From assembly GCA_020736575.1 (NCBI GenBank), contig JAGPYM010000002.1, positions 1,674,001 to 1,738,000 of the forward strand: DNA of 64,000 bases, written 5' to 3'. Below, in pieces: positions 12,701-23,482 of the stretch. The position numbers and the translations under genes are program-made. The DNA is from Thelonectria olida. Lineage: Eukaryota > Ascomycota > Sordariomycetes > Hypocreales > Nectriaceae. Below the pieces are notes generated by a model. That model worked only from the letters and a program-made list of their open reading frames with translations. It did not search any database and was not told the origin of the DNA. Each line of letters starts with the position of its first letter. The first letter of the stretch is position 1.

Positions 12701-12891
12701 GACGAGACCTCGCCAGGCGTAGGCGCATCAAGCTCATTGCCAGAAGGAGCAGGGGAAGACTGGTAGAAGAGTGGGCTTGAGGCCAATTGGGCTGTTCGGT
12801 TGGGATCGCGCGGGGTATTCGATTCGGATTCACGATCAGAAGCGCGAGGAGTGGCCGAGCCTCGCTGTCGGCGTTTCGTGGGAGATGACAT
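9738..12891 (-). CDS. MCM4: MCM4 replicative helicase subunit
   Basis: Subunit of the MCM2-7 ring that unwinds DNA at replication forks. Two exons, 12891-11649 and 11596-9738, give 1033 aa. The first roughly 175 residues are Ser/Thr/Pro-rich and disordered, with many SP sites, as expected for the DDK/CDK-regulated Mcm4 tail. Next comes the OB/zinc-finger region with cysteines in CNVC and CPREQC, then the AAA+ domain with Walker A GDPSTAKSQLL (about residue 665), Walker B CCIDEFDKM (about 725) and the arginine finger LLSRFDLVYLM. The start is the first ATG in frame (MSSPTKRRQRG); the frame stays open further upstream but without another ATG nearby. It ends tail-to-tail with the cystathionine gamma-synthase-like gene. 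Confidence 0.96.
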
Positions 12892-13042
12892 TATGGCTGT
12901 TGTTGTGGGTGTTCGCAAAGAAGAATTCTAGGGAACTGTGGGTTTGTTGGTTGTGATGGAGAAATCGAGGGGGAGGGGAGCACTATGGCAACGGACAGGG
13001 GGCATTCGCGACTTTCTTCCCAGGCGCGTAAAGTGGTCTTCT

Positions 13043-13050
13043 ACGCGTGA
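13043..13050 (+). promoter_or_regulatory. MCB-like element upstream of MCM4
   Basis: ACGCGTGA matches the MluI cell-cycle box (ACGCGTNA) bound by MBF (Mbp1/Swi6) at G1/S genes. It lies about 150 bp upstream of the MCM4 start codon, a sensible position. The site is seen directly; its function is inferred. Confidence 0.45.
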
Positions 13051-14445
13051 AAGCGTCTATCTCTTCAAGCTCTGGGGCCGTGCACACGCGATCTCTCTTT
13101 GGTAGAAGGATTTCCCAAAAGGGAGTAAGTCAAATCGAGGTGACAAAATTACCTAAGCAGTTACATAGTTAGATATCACACAAGGCTTCAGCGTTCACGT
13201 GCACAACGACAGGGACAAGCAAGCCTTGAATGGGGAAGGGGGGGAAATTGAGCGGAGAAAGACGCGACATGGGAGTGTCAAGACGTAAGAGGTGGAGTAA
13301 AAATATGTATGTGCGTATGTCGAATACAAAGCCCAGCACGATAGGTACTGCTGAGTCGACGGGATGGGGAAGCAGCTGTCGAATGAATGTAAGGTACATG
13401 TGTGGAGGTCATCTCGGCTCCAAGGTCATCAGGGTTCCATTGAATCGTCTCCGTCCATCCCCCGTTATCCGTCACATTCCAACTATATACTAAGTTACTA
13501 TGCCTTGAGGTTCCTATGAGATTCATATGGATGCCGATCGCGCTCATGATAAAGGGAACCAAAAATGCACGTGTATGGAAGGCGGTCAAGGGACTGGTTG
13601 GTTTATTCATGATATCCTCCAAGGCTCGAGGCCGACTGGTCCGGCACATTGTCCCGCTCAAGCAAAGCCCCTCTTTATCCCATATCTCTCCGAGCCTCCG
13701 TCAACTCTCCGGCAACTATTTTTCGGACAGTAAAAATGAGGTGCATTCGGGCTGTGCAGACACGTTGCCCCGACCAATTTACCGGATTATACATACAGGG
13801 GATTGTGTCGGCGCAGTTCCCTACCGGATCTCTCACAGTCGACATCTGCGTCACAAAAAAATGCCCTTCTTCTCTCATCATGGCTTCTCATTTCTAGCTC
13901 TCCCGTCCAGACCCTTCCTGAAGAGCGTGCCTTGAACTAGCGCGGCAGGGAGGGGCAACCCGAGAGAACTGTGACAACATGGGCAGTATTGTTGGGTATT
14001 GTTGGGCATTGGACGGCAAGCTAGAGCCAGTCCATGGCTTGTTAGCTACCTGTACCCTACCCAAGGCTTTTCCCAGGTCAAGAACATTCTGCTGGGGCGG
14101 TAAAAGAGGCGATGGCGCAATTCTGTCGCAAATTTCGGACTCCGAAAATTCTTTACCCCTCCCCCTCCATTGAGGCTTTGGCGTTGAGCATTGCCGCCCG
14201 GCGATTGTGGAGTACCTGTGTCCGAGTGCACTCTCCACCGTATCACCGGGTACCGTAGTATCGCATGCTAGGAATCCAGACAGCCGCCCGAGGGCCGGTG
14301 GACAAGGGACAGGCAACGGAAGGATTTTTCTGTTCCTCTGTACTTTGTAACTCCCCGTCCGAAGTACATACTGGGCGCTGATTATCCAACCTCCCTGCTG
14401 CATATTGTTCCATTGCGGGCCGGGAAGAGCTCATTCATGTCCAAG

Positions 14446-14452
14446 TGAGTCA
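14446..14452. promoter_or_regulatory. TGAGTCA, Gcn4/CPC1-type bZIP site
   Basis: Perfect seven-base AP-1/Gcn4-class palindrome about 660 bp upstream of the SAM synthetase start. Cross-pathway control of methionine and SAM genes through such sites is established in fungi; use of this copy is an inference. Confidence 0.35.
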
Positions 14453-14961
14453 GGATCAGGTTCAGGCTATGGATTGGTCGAGGGCCTTGTTCACTGGTAC
14501 CCCCTTATTGTACCCCTGGATAAGGCATCAAGTACCCTCGAAAGTAAAGACGATGACGAGATTCAATGACGGACGCTCGCACAGAAGTACAATTCCCATG
14601 ATGGTGGGAACAGAGTGGTGGTGGCTTATTCCTCTGCACAACCGTGTCTCTTCAGGGCTATAAGAAGTACCTCGCACTGCAAGTTCCGCCCCCCCACCAA
14701 GTCCTACTCATACGGCACACCCACCACCTCCCGCTAAGTTAACCATCGCCCTGAACCACCCTGACCACCTCAATACGTATTCGGTTTCCCTCCGCCTTTT
14801 CTACCCTTCACCTCCCCCATCTTTTTCCCTCTCGCAACCTCAACTCTTCATTCTTCCTTCCCCCATTCGCATCTCTCCAATCTCCTGTGGTAAGCCCTGT
14901 CTACCCTCAATTCGCTGCCCTCAATCTCCTGGTCCCTTCAATCGCCATCGACAGCGACGAG

Positions 14962-14983
14962 TTGTTTTGTTTTGTTTTGTTTT
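14962..14983. repeat. TTTTG tandem repeat
   Basis: About four copies of the unit TTTTG in the likely 5' leader of the SAM synthetase gene. Confidence 0.8.
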
Positions 14984-15108
14984 CTCGAACCGCAGACTGA
15001 CCAGCTCTTCTCCAGTGACCCTTCCCAGTCACAACAGCCAGATCGTTCTTGCTTCCTCTCGTCTCGGCCCTTCTCCTCTCCTCCTCCTCATCCCAATCCC
15101 AATTCACA

Positions 15109-16509
15109 ATGTCTGCCACCAACGGTACCAACGGCACCAACGGTGTTCACGCCGACCCTGCCAGCTGGAAGCACTACAACGAGGGCACCTTCCTCTTCAC
15201 TGTAAGTTTTTTTTCTCCTTCTTCGGTCCCTAGCCCCGCCAGCCCCGCCTCCTCACTCATGATGGATATTTGCCGAGGCCATTGCTCCTTCATCTGCCAG
15301 AACTCCGTTACTAACCGTCTCCCAGTCCGAGTCCGTCGGCGAGGGCCACCCCGACAAGATCGCTGATCAGGTTTCGGATGCCATTCTCGATGCCTGCTTG
15401 GCCGAAGACCCCCTCTCCAAGGTCGCTTGCGAGACTGCCACCAAGACCGGCATGATCATGGTCTTCGGTGAGATCACCACCAAGACCAAGCTCGACTACC
15501 AGAAGGTCGTTCGTGAAGCCATCAAGGACATTGGTTACGATGACTCTGCCAAGGGTTTTGACTACAAGACCTGCAACCTCCTCGTCGCCATTGAGGAGCA
15601 GTCCCCTGATATCGCTCAGGGCCTTCACTACGAGAAGGCTCTCGAGCAGCTCGGTGCTGGTGACCAGGGTATCATGTTCGGCTATGCCACTGACGAGACC
15701 CCCGAGCTTTTCCCCCTCACCCTTCTTTTCGCCCACAAGCTTAACGCTGCCATGTCCGCTGCCCGTCGCGATGGCTCTCTTCCCTGGTTGCGACCCGACA
15801 CCAAGACCCAGGTCACCATCGAGTACCGCCACGACAACGGCGCTGTCGTTCCCGAGCGCGTTGACACCATCGTCGTTTCCGCTCAGCACTCTCCTGATAT
15901 CAGCACCGAGGAGCTCCGCAAGGAGATCAAGGAGAAGATCATCAAGAAGGTCATCCCCGAGAAGTACCTCGATGACAAGACTGTTTACCACGTAAGTTTA
16001 CTCCACCTTCACGACCAATACGACTTTGTATACTAACTCGCTCCTAGATCCAACCCTCTGGTCTCTTCATCATCGGTGGTCCTCAGGGTGATGCTGGTCT
16101 GACCGGCCGTAAGATCATTGTCGACACCTACGGTGGCTGGGGTGCCCACGGTGGTGGTGCTTTCTCCGGCAAGGATTTCTCCAAGGTCGATCGCTCCGCT
16201 GCCTACGTTGGCCGCTGGATTGCCAAGTCCCTGGTCAACGCCGGTCTCTGCCGACGTGCCCTTGTTCAGCTTTCGTACGCCATTGGTGTCGCTGAGCCGC
16301 TCTCCATCTACGTTGACTCTTACGGCACCTCTGAGAAGACCTCCGAGGAGCTCGTCAAGATCATCCGTGACAACTTTGACCTCCGACCCGGTGTCATTGT
16401 CAAGGAGCTTGACTTGGCTAAGCCCATCTACCGCCAGACCGCCAAGAACGGCCACTTCGGCACCAACCAGAGCTTCTCCTGGGAGCAGCCCAAGGAGCTC
16501 AAGTTCTAA
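15109..16509 (+). CDS. SAM: S-adenosylmethionine synthetase
   Basis: Makes S-adenosylmethionine from methionine and ATP in the cytosol, the methyl donor for RMT2 and many other enzymes. Exons 15109-15201, 15326-15991 and 16048-16509 give 406 aa, close to the normal family length. All three domains are complete: [12 protein letters not shown] (methionine/ATP site), [21 protein letters not shown], the [15 protein letters not shown] phosphate loop, and the C-terminal SWE. A short Thr-Asn-Gly repeat (TNGTNGTNG) precedes the conserved core and looks like a lineage-specific leader. Codon choice is strongly C-ending, fitting high expression. The 5' leader is pyrimidine-rich. Confidence 0.97.
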
Positions 16510-17735
16510 GCTCCATCTCCACCATTTTTGGAGTATGCAGAGAGTATTCAACAGCTCTCGTCGACATTTACAACTAAATGTTTAATCAGTCTATTTCACC
16601 AGGCAAATATCAGGCGGCGTACGGTTCTCAACGAAACCATTGTATCTCCCAGCGGAAAGGGAGGGTCGGTTTCCGGCATCTGATTTTTTACTTATTCGAC
16701 ACTGTCGGGAAATTCTTTTTCATGATATACCAGGCACGGAGTGGGGCGTCTTTCAACAAAGACAATTTAGGGCACACCTGCATTTGTGAGGCGAAGCAAA
16801 AAAAGGTCAAAGATTTGCATTATGACGATACCCTCGCGAAGGGGATAAAAAGAGAGACGACATGAACGCATGCATGATCTGGCGTTTAACGGGGAAACAA
16901 AAGAACTTCAACATCTTTATTCTTTCCTGGTTCTCTAGCCGAGCTAATGCAGACACCGGGGCAGAGGGATGGATGATGGATCGTTATGGATGGCATTCCA
17001 GAGCGTGACTGACCAGATAGAAGGCGATAGAGGAGCCTCGTCGCTGCGATTTTGTACACGGCAGCTACCTAGAACCAAGGAACAAAAATGCTTTTGGGAA
17101 ATGTTGAGCCCGAACTGTAAAATGTGAATGTGAAGGTGACTATGCTTGCCGTTGGTTGACGAGGTGAACAGCCTGCTCGTGACTTGGCAGTATCTCTTGA
17201 AGATTCAGGCTTCGTGTCCTCACAATCTCCTTGGTGGAAGGGCCTGCTAAGAAGCCATAATTTGACACAAGTGATAGAAATAACCATGATAACTGCATGT
17301 TTTGTATGGCTTCCCCATTCAATGAATGGCACTTGTTCTTTAGTCTTCAATGTTTCGTATGTTTTATAACCCTTGTTTCTGTGTTTTGGGGGTCGATTCT
17401 CTTGGAGCAAATGTCATCACACACAGCCTTTGTGCAAGTCTACTGTGCTTATCAATGTTCGAGTCAATCCTCCACATGTTCCTCTGGTCGTCTTGGCGTG
17501 GGAAGAGTGTTCATTGACACACTTCTTCCACTCCACAAGCGGTGGTCGGGGCCGGCCAAATATTACACCGGGCCTCACCCAATTGGAGAGGTGTGGAGAG
17601 GTGTTGGTGGCATCAAGCAACGGGGCATGCTGGCATTTGGAGGTCGGTCTAGAGGGGGCCGCCTGTTCATAGTATCGTCGTGGGATTCAACTGCCAACGT
17701 GGGTTCTTTTCGCAAACACAATCAAAACCGCCACC
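16510..17735. other. Intergenic, no gene seen
   Basis: 1.2 kb between the SAM synthetase stop and the coatomer zeta start on the same strand. It should hold the long 3'UTR of the former and the promoter of the latter. Short open frames show no family resemblance. Confidence 0.5.
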
Positions 17736-18454
17736 ATGTCTCCTGGAATGACCCTGTTCTCCATCCAGGCCATCCTCATCCTCGGCACCGAGGATGGCGC
17801 CCGGATATTCGCAAAGTACTTCTCCTCGCCGCATTCGTCCCAGAATGGTAACACTCTCCCCAAGCTCTCCCCCTTTGGCGCAAACATTGGTGATGCTGAC
17901 GCTTTGTCTCGCTAGGTGCCGGCTCGACCAACCCCTACGCCGATTTGAAGTCGCAAAAGGCTTTCGAGAAGGGCTTGCTCGAGAAGACGGCCAAGCAGAC
18001 GGGCGACATCATCCTTTATGACAACCGCATTGTGCTGTACAAGATGGAGTCGGACGTCATGATGTACGTCGTCGGCAGCGTTGACGAGAACGAGATTCTC
18101 CTTTACAACACAGTGCTCGCCCTGCGAGACTCTCTCCATCTCCTCTTCAAGTATGCCCCCCCTCTTCCTCTTAATTCTCGAAGCCTCACATTGCTGACTT
18201 ATATGACCAAAAGGCAATCCGTCGACAAGCGAACCATTATCGAAAACTACGACCTCGTGTCGCTCGCCGTCGACGAGATCGTCGACGATGGCATCATCCT
18301 CGAAACCGATCCTACCATCATTGTTCAACGAGTCAGCCGGGCGCCCACCCAGGACGTTCCCGTCGGTCGCATCGATCTCAGCGAACAGGGCGTCAACAAC
18401 CTGGCACAGCTCGGAAAGTCCAAGCTGGCGGACTGGCTCCGACAGGGACTGTAG
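17736..18454 (+). CDS. RET3: Coatomer subunit zeta (zeta-COP)
   Basis: Small subunit of the COPI coat, which forms vesicles for Golgi-to-ER and intra-Golgi retrograde transport. Exons 17736-17847, 17916-18150 and 18214-18454 give 195 aa, the usual size. The protein is a single longin-fold domain beginning MSPGMTLFSIQAILILGTED, with the family signatures YVVGSVDENEILLYNTVLALRDSLHLLFK and DEIVDDGIILETDP. The start codon has a good context (CCACC before ATG). The stop lies about 200 bp from that of the convergent SUA5 gene. Confidence 0.93.
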
Positions 18455-18650
18455 GAGGCACAGGGAAGAGAGTGTGTGTCTGGCAAATTTTAGGAGTTTT
18501 TTTTTGTCATTATTCTAGCGCCGCGTACAACAACCAACCAAAAGTTTGGTCAGGCTGCTGGCATTGGCAAAAGGGTTTGGGGCGGGCTTTATTATACAGG
18601 AGGGGGATGGGATGCCGGGAAAGGAGGATCTAATAGATCTGATCATTTGT

Positions 18651-20207
18651 TCATGCTCTAATCTCCGAGGCCGCCTTGCGGAGGCGGTTCATGACTGCCG
18701 CGGCGATGTCGATTCTATCCTCTATGCCGTCCACGAAGATGGTGTCGGCCCCGCGCCGATCAAACTCCCTCAGGGCCGAGAAGAGGCCCCGGGCAATCCC
18801 TTCGGTTTCTCTACCAAGATCAATATCCAGGACTTGGCCAGTGACCCGTCCATCCTCGTTCAATAGCTCGCCCTCATAGACTTCGTATGGTATGCCGTCC
18901 TGTTCTTCGCCTTCTTGTGAATCGTTGCGAGATGGCTTGAGCTGGGTGCATGGCAGACCAGCCCCTGACCTCCATCGTTGAGTTCGAATCACCCCAACTC
19001 TCCTCGTCTTTTGGTTTCCGTTCGTTGCCGTCCCGTTGACAGCTCCGTTCGCCGACGCCATATCAGACTGGAGGACGCCTGACGCCCCCTTTGCGTAACT
19101 GGACTCGTAGAGCACTACTCTCGCCTTTGGGCTATAATGCTTGTACTTCATGCCTGGCGCTCGAGGCGCAGCCTTGCCCTCCTCGCTCTGGTCCTTATAT
19201 GCCTTGACCACATTCTCCCAGCCGGGGCACATCCTCAATTCATCCAACCCGATGCCGCCAGGACGGAGTACCACAGGGGGCTCGCAGAGTCCATCGACAA
19301 CAGTGCTCTCTACACCGACGTTGCACTGGCCACCATCCAAGATGAGTTCGATCCTCCCGTCGAGGTCGTCCATAACATGCTGCGCCGTAGTCGGAGATGG
19401 CTTAGTAGAGGCGTTGGCAGACGGGGCGGCTATGGGGACGCCAGCCAGCGAGATGAGGGAGAGGGCCAGGGGCGACGACGGCATCCTCACGCCAAACGTC
19501 TTGAGTCCCGCGGTAACCTCTGGTGCGAGCTTGGAGTGCTCTGGGTTCGGCAATAAGATGGTCAGCGGCCCCGGCCAGAAGCGCTCTATCAAAGGCTTGT
19601 ATCTACTGGGAATGGGGTCTTGATGGTGTCCGTTTGCCTGGCTGCTCGCTCCCACATATTGGCGGAGCATGGTCAAGTCGCAGACATGTATGATGAGGGG
19701 GTTGTCCGACGGGCGTCCCTTGGCCGAGTAAATGCCCTTGACTGAGCCGCTGCGCGTGGCATCTGCGCCGAGGCCGTAGACAGTCTCGGTGGGAAAGGCG
19801 ACGGGAGTGTCCTTGGTCTTGAGGTCTTGGGCGGCGTCCTGAAGAAGGCTCAACGATGCGTCCTTCTGATCGGTGTGAACTTCCCAACGATCCAACTTGG
19901 CCAGGCCGTCTCCGGTGCGAAAGCTGCCGAGGGAGCCCTTGTTGGGGACCCTCACGATCCTCGTGTCCATGGCTGCTGGCAGGGCGGCCCTGGAGGTGAA
20001 GCGGCGGACGAGGGCCGATGTAAGTGGTGGCCCCGGAGGAGGAAAAAGAGCCAGGACGCAAGTAGTCGATGCTGGTGAGAGTCCGGTGGCGGTAAAAAGA
20101 TGACGAGAGAAGTATCGAGTGCTAATCTTGCCAGAAGTGAGGAAATGCAGCGGCCTGCAGAAGGATCGAGGTATGGTTGGAGGGTGAGTGAGGCATCTTT
20201 GAGTCAT
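18651..20207 (-). CDS. SUA5: SUA5/YrdC threonylcarbamoyl-AMP synthase
   Basis: Makes threonylcarbamoyl-AMP from threonine, bicarbonate and ATP for the t6A modification at position 37 of ANN-decoding tRNAs. Single exon, 518 aa. The YrdC domain (about residues 125-330) shows AFPTETVYGLGADA, YSAKGRPSDNPLI, WPGPLTILL and PIAAPSANAS. The C-terminal SUA5 domain (about 360-518) ends DRIDIAAAVMNRLRKA. Residues 1-79 hold no Asp or Glu and are rich in Arg, Ser and Thr, like a mitochondrial presequence. A second in-frame ATG (19970, MDTRIVRVPNKG) would give a 439 aa form beginning near the usual SUA5 N-terminus. Both starts are plausible. Confidence 0.94.
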   Translation of the reverse strand: MTQRCLTHPPTIPRSFCRPLHFLTSGKISTRYFSRHLFTATGLSPASTTCVLALFPPPGPPLTSALVRRFTSRAALPAAMDTRIVRVPNKGSLGSFRTGDGLAKLDRWEVHTDQKDASLSLLQDAAQDLKTKDTPVAFPTETVYGLGADATRSGSVKGIYSAKGRPSDNPLIIHVCDLTMLRQYVGASSQANGHHQDPIPSRYKPLIERFWPGPLTILLPNPEHSKLAPEVTAGLKTFGVRMPSSPLALSLISLAGVPIAAPSANASTKPSPTTAQHVMDDLDGRIELILDGGQCNVGVESTVVDGLCEPPVVLRPGGIGLDELRMCPGWENVVKAYKDQSEEGKAAPRAPGMKYKHYSPKARVVLYESSYAKGASGVLQSDMASANGAVNGTATNGNQKTRRVGVIRTQRWRSGAGLPCTQLKPSRNDSQEGEEQDGIPYEVYEGELLNEDGRVTGQVLDIDLGRETEGIARGLFSALREFDRRGADTIFVDGIEDRIDIAAAVMNRLRKAASEIRA

Positions 20208-20557
20208 TGGGAAAATTTCATCACCTCAAGCTTCATGCCCGCTCACTCATCATGGCAACTCGACGCCTCTCCGTCACCTAATGTTAGTTAGTTAGCACCT
20301 GCCAGCGTCAATAGTTGTGGGCGCCTGAAGTGGGCGATTTTTTTTTTTTTTAGCGCGGGGCATCCAGGCAAACTCTTGAGAGATAGGTACGTATTCGTAC
20401 GCCCAAAGCTTGCCATGCATTGGCCACGATTAAATCCAAGGTATCCAGCCCGCATACATTTCGACAATTAAATAAGATATGACATTCCTTCATCGTGACT
20501 TCCTTTTATCTAACTACCTTATCTACCTGCCAAGGCACGACTCCCATCAAACACCCC
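20208..20557. other. Intergenic with T14 tract
   Basis: 350 bp between the SUA5 start and the COG4 stop, both on the minus strand. It contains a run of 14 T at 20338-20351 and the motif TAGGTACGTA at 20384-20393. It should hold the SUA5 promoter and the COG4 3'UTR. Confidence 0.5.
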
Positions 20558-23009
20558 TCAAAGCTGTACCAAGTTTCGAGCCCTTCTCCTCTCATCCTCA
20601 GTGAGAACCCAGTCGATCCCATCCTTGCCCTCCAACGCCATGATCTCATCCCACTCTTCATCTTCCATGTTGGCAACCATCAAAAGCTGTATCACCTTTG
20701 CAAACACCTCTTTCACCGAGTAATCTCCTCGTGACACAGTGTCGACCATACCGCTAAAGTCACGCTCAATGCGGATCGCTCCAAAAGCGTTGGTGCGTCC
20801 GCTGTAGCTGAGGATTCTCTTCTCCCATAATTTGCTTAGGTATTTCGCCGTGAGGTCGAGTAGTGTGGCGTATGTGCCGGGTGTCATCAATCGGGCGATA
20901 GGCTTCATGAGCTGATCCCATCCATGCTCGAACCGCCGTGGGACCTGGTCCAGAATATCCTCCTCGTCCTCGTCGTTTTGCTCTGCGATGTCGGCAATGT
21001 CGTCCTCGGTTAGGGTATAGTCTGCATCTCGGAACGTGTCCGTCAAAACAGGGCGCAGACGAGGCTTGACTACCTTTTCGAGGAGCAGTTGTATGCCTTC
21101 GTTCAGAAGCTCGCTGCTCTTGGAAATGAAGCTGGTTTGCAGCGTGTGTAAGGCATTTGTGACAAGCGCCGCATCCCGTTCGAATGGGAACGAATCCTTG
21201 AGCAGCCCGGCCTGCGGATTGCTTCCGGAATCACCAATGCGCCCGTAAATGACGCGAGTGAGGTACTCGTTTGCCATGTCAAGACTGTTGATGAGAACAA
21301 TGAACTGAATAATCTTGTCCTCGGGCGGGAAACCTCCTTGGATGACCGGCTTCGGGTACGACTCGTCTCGCATCTTGCGCTGGATCATACCGATGAAGTC
21401 TTGGGTCAGGATGGTTCGAGTGGTATGGGCTGCCGAGGTAATGACCTCCCTTTGGGATGTTCTGATGGACTTGTCGATGACGCTGTTCACGATATACATG
21501 ACAACGTCCACTGCCATGATAATGTACGGAGAGTTGCCTTCCAGGGATTTGCTCATGCTGAGAGACAAGCCAGGGGGGTACTCGTCCATTTGGAAAGCCT
21601 TTTCAACCGATCGGCGGAAGAAGAAGGTAGTCATGAGATCATAGGGCGTGGTCAACTTGCTAGACACTTTGCGATACAGGTTCGACTTGACTAGGACATC
21701 TGGCATAACAAGGGGCGCATCTTCTGGGGCGCTTGAATCCTAGGATATGTCAGAACAGGTGAGAGAATCGTTCAAGGGGCAAACATACTCTGCACTTTGC
21801 TGCCAAGAAACGGGTATACAGTGACCAGTGGCCCAGCATGACAGAAATCTCGCTCAGCAGGCCATCAACCTCCTTCATGTTGACGCCCTCGTCCTCGCTA
21901 TCGCGAGGATTGTTGTTGCCCTGCCCAATGGCCGGCGAGTTCACCCTTGGGGTACCCCCTCGTGGCGGTTGGGGGAGGAAACTCTGCACGAGGAACGAGA
22001 ATGGGTAGCTTTTGACATCCGTGAGCTTCCTGTCGATTCCTCGTTCTTCGCTCCAGGTTTCAATGACAATGCCGCCCTGGACATCCGCCTCCATCTGCAG
22101 GCGATCAATCACTCGAACCATCTTTCCAGGGCCATAATGTCGCTCAACTAATCCACCGTGATATTCGACAATTTGGGCAATGTGCTCGAACAGCTTCGTC
22201 AGGGCATTGGCGTAAAGGAGGCCTTCGTTCCGCGGCTGGCTCCCCATACTCCTCAAGGTCGCTCGCGCATGGCCTGCTACTCCTTGGCAGACGTACCGTC
22301 CGTAGACATCCAAGCCAACATCTGCCCTGCCGATCAATGGAAACAGCTTAAAGAACCGTGTAACCTTGACTTCATCGCTCTCCCCTGCGGCCTTTTCAAA
22401 TTCCCTGAGGAACAGGCCACACAAGCTTTCCTTTGCATTCTCGAGTGTCACCCACGGCGGGTCGGGCACCTCGACGCTCGGTACTATGCTCGCCGCAAAA
22501 GTCCCCTTTGTAATCTCTTCTGGCACCTTGCTTGCTCTTGACAAATAACCTGCCGCAGCTTCCCAGTCCTGGGGCGCACCCATGGACCCAACTGCGCCGT
22601 TGACGCACGCCTTGAGCTCTGCCACCTGTTCCACCACCCTCAGCGTGTCCTCGACACGACTCTTCTCCAGATCCAGCTCCTTGACCTTGTCGCTTAGTCG
22701 ACCGGCCGTGTCCGCCGCGCCAGACAGCATGTCATTGCCAACCGAGCGCGCGGCGATGACCTGGGATCCGAGTCTGGCCCTTAGCAAGTCGAGGCGGCCG
22801 AGGTCTCGAGAGAGGTCGGCCTGGGACGCGACGAGGGCATCGAGACGAGAGGTTATTGAGCTCTCGCGCGCATGCAGGGCTGCCAGCGCATTGCGGATCT
22901 CGGCGTCGCTGGTAGCATTCTGGAGCGTCGAGGTGGAGGGGTAGACGACGGCGGCGTGGTCGTTGTCAGGAATGTGGGAGAGGCCGTTCGGGAGGGTTGA
23001 CATGGTCAT
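20558..23009 (-). CDS. COG4: Conserved oligomeric Golgi complex subunit 4
   Basis: Lobe A subunit of the COG tethering complex, which docks retrograde vesicles at the Golgi. Exons 23009-21789 and 21739-20558 give about 800 aa, the family size. The N-terminal part (residues 30-130) is helical coiled coil (IRNALAALHARESSITSRL). The middle and C-terminal regions carry typical COG4 stretches such as KVTRFFKLFPLIGRADVGL, VRVIDRLQMEADVQGG and YLTRVIYGRIGDSG. I chose the ATG pair at 23009/23003. Another ATG in the same frame lies at 23255 and would add 82 residues of unconvincing sequence. The COG4 and PMR1 genes are in tandem, 473 bp apart. Confidence 0.92.
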
Positions 23010-23482
23010 TGAACAGGTTTGGACCGGGGGCGCATCGCTTCTCGAGCACTTCGTCGATACTGGTGAGGGTATTCGGAAGGAATTATGTGTCGAACGTGGA
23101 AGTTGGCTTGCGCACACCGCGCACGCAAGATACCAGGTATGCTTATTAGCACAAGGGAGTACGAGTATGGAGTTGGAGCCATTAGTGACACGCTGCTTCT
23201 CCCCACACTCAACGGCGGCCAAGCTGCTTACCCTGCACGCCCCCCAGTCGCGCATAGGTAGGTATTATTTTTCAAAGGGTTTTCGCTAGATATCAGGCAA
23301 GAGACTTAGACATTGAACTTTTGTATTTACTCATGACATGTTATGTTCGGTTTCTAAACCCCTATTTCCACAGTACCCGTTATGTAACTGACAGCTTATA
23401 TCTACCTTATATACGGCATCGCCTAAAAATACAATCCCCCCCCCAAACACACCAATCGCTATATAGGCAGGTAGTGTTCGAT
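23010..23482. other. Intergenic between PMR1 and COG4
   Basis: 473 bp with the likely COG4 promoter and PMR1 3'UTR. The first 245 bp stay open in the COG4 frame, so part could be a longer COG4 N-terminus. TAGGTAGGTA at 23255-23264 resembles the dispersed TAGGTACGTA motif. Confidence 0.4.

Larger units (their letters stand above)
12892..15108. promoter_or_regulatory. Divergent region MCM4 / SAM synthetase
   Basis: 2.2 kb with no supportable gene. About 150 bp before the MCM4 start lies ACGCGTGA (13043-13050), a MluI cell-cycle box. On the SAM-synthetase side there is TGAGTCA at 14446-14452 (Gcn4/CPC1-type site), TATAAG at 14659-14664, and a strongly pyrimidine-rich leader from about 14690 to 15100, typical of highly expressed fungal genes. 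A GTAAGC at 14890 followed by CAG at 14993-14995 or 15002-15004 may be a 5'UTR intron. Sites were recognised by eye and are not proven. Confidence 0.5.

Noticed and set aside
15311..15991. 226-codon minus-strand frame opposite SAM synthetase
   Set aside because: Leu/Val/Gly-rich shadow of a strongly biased coding exon; no domain, and the plus strand is certain.
19137..19623. Two plus-strand frames of 139 and 160 codons opposite SUA5
   Set aside because: Antisense shadows; SUA5 is conserved along its length.
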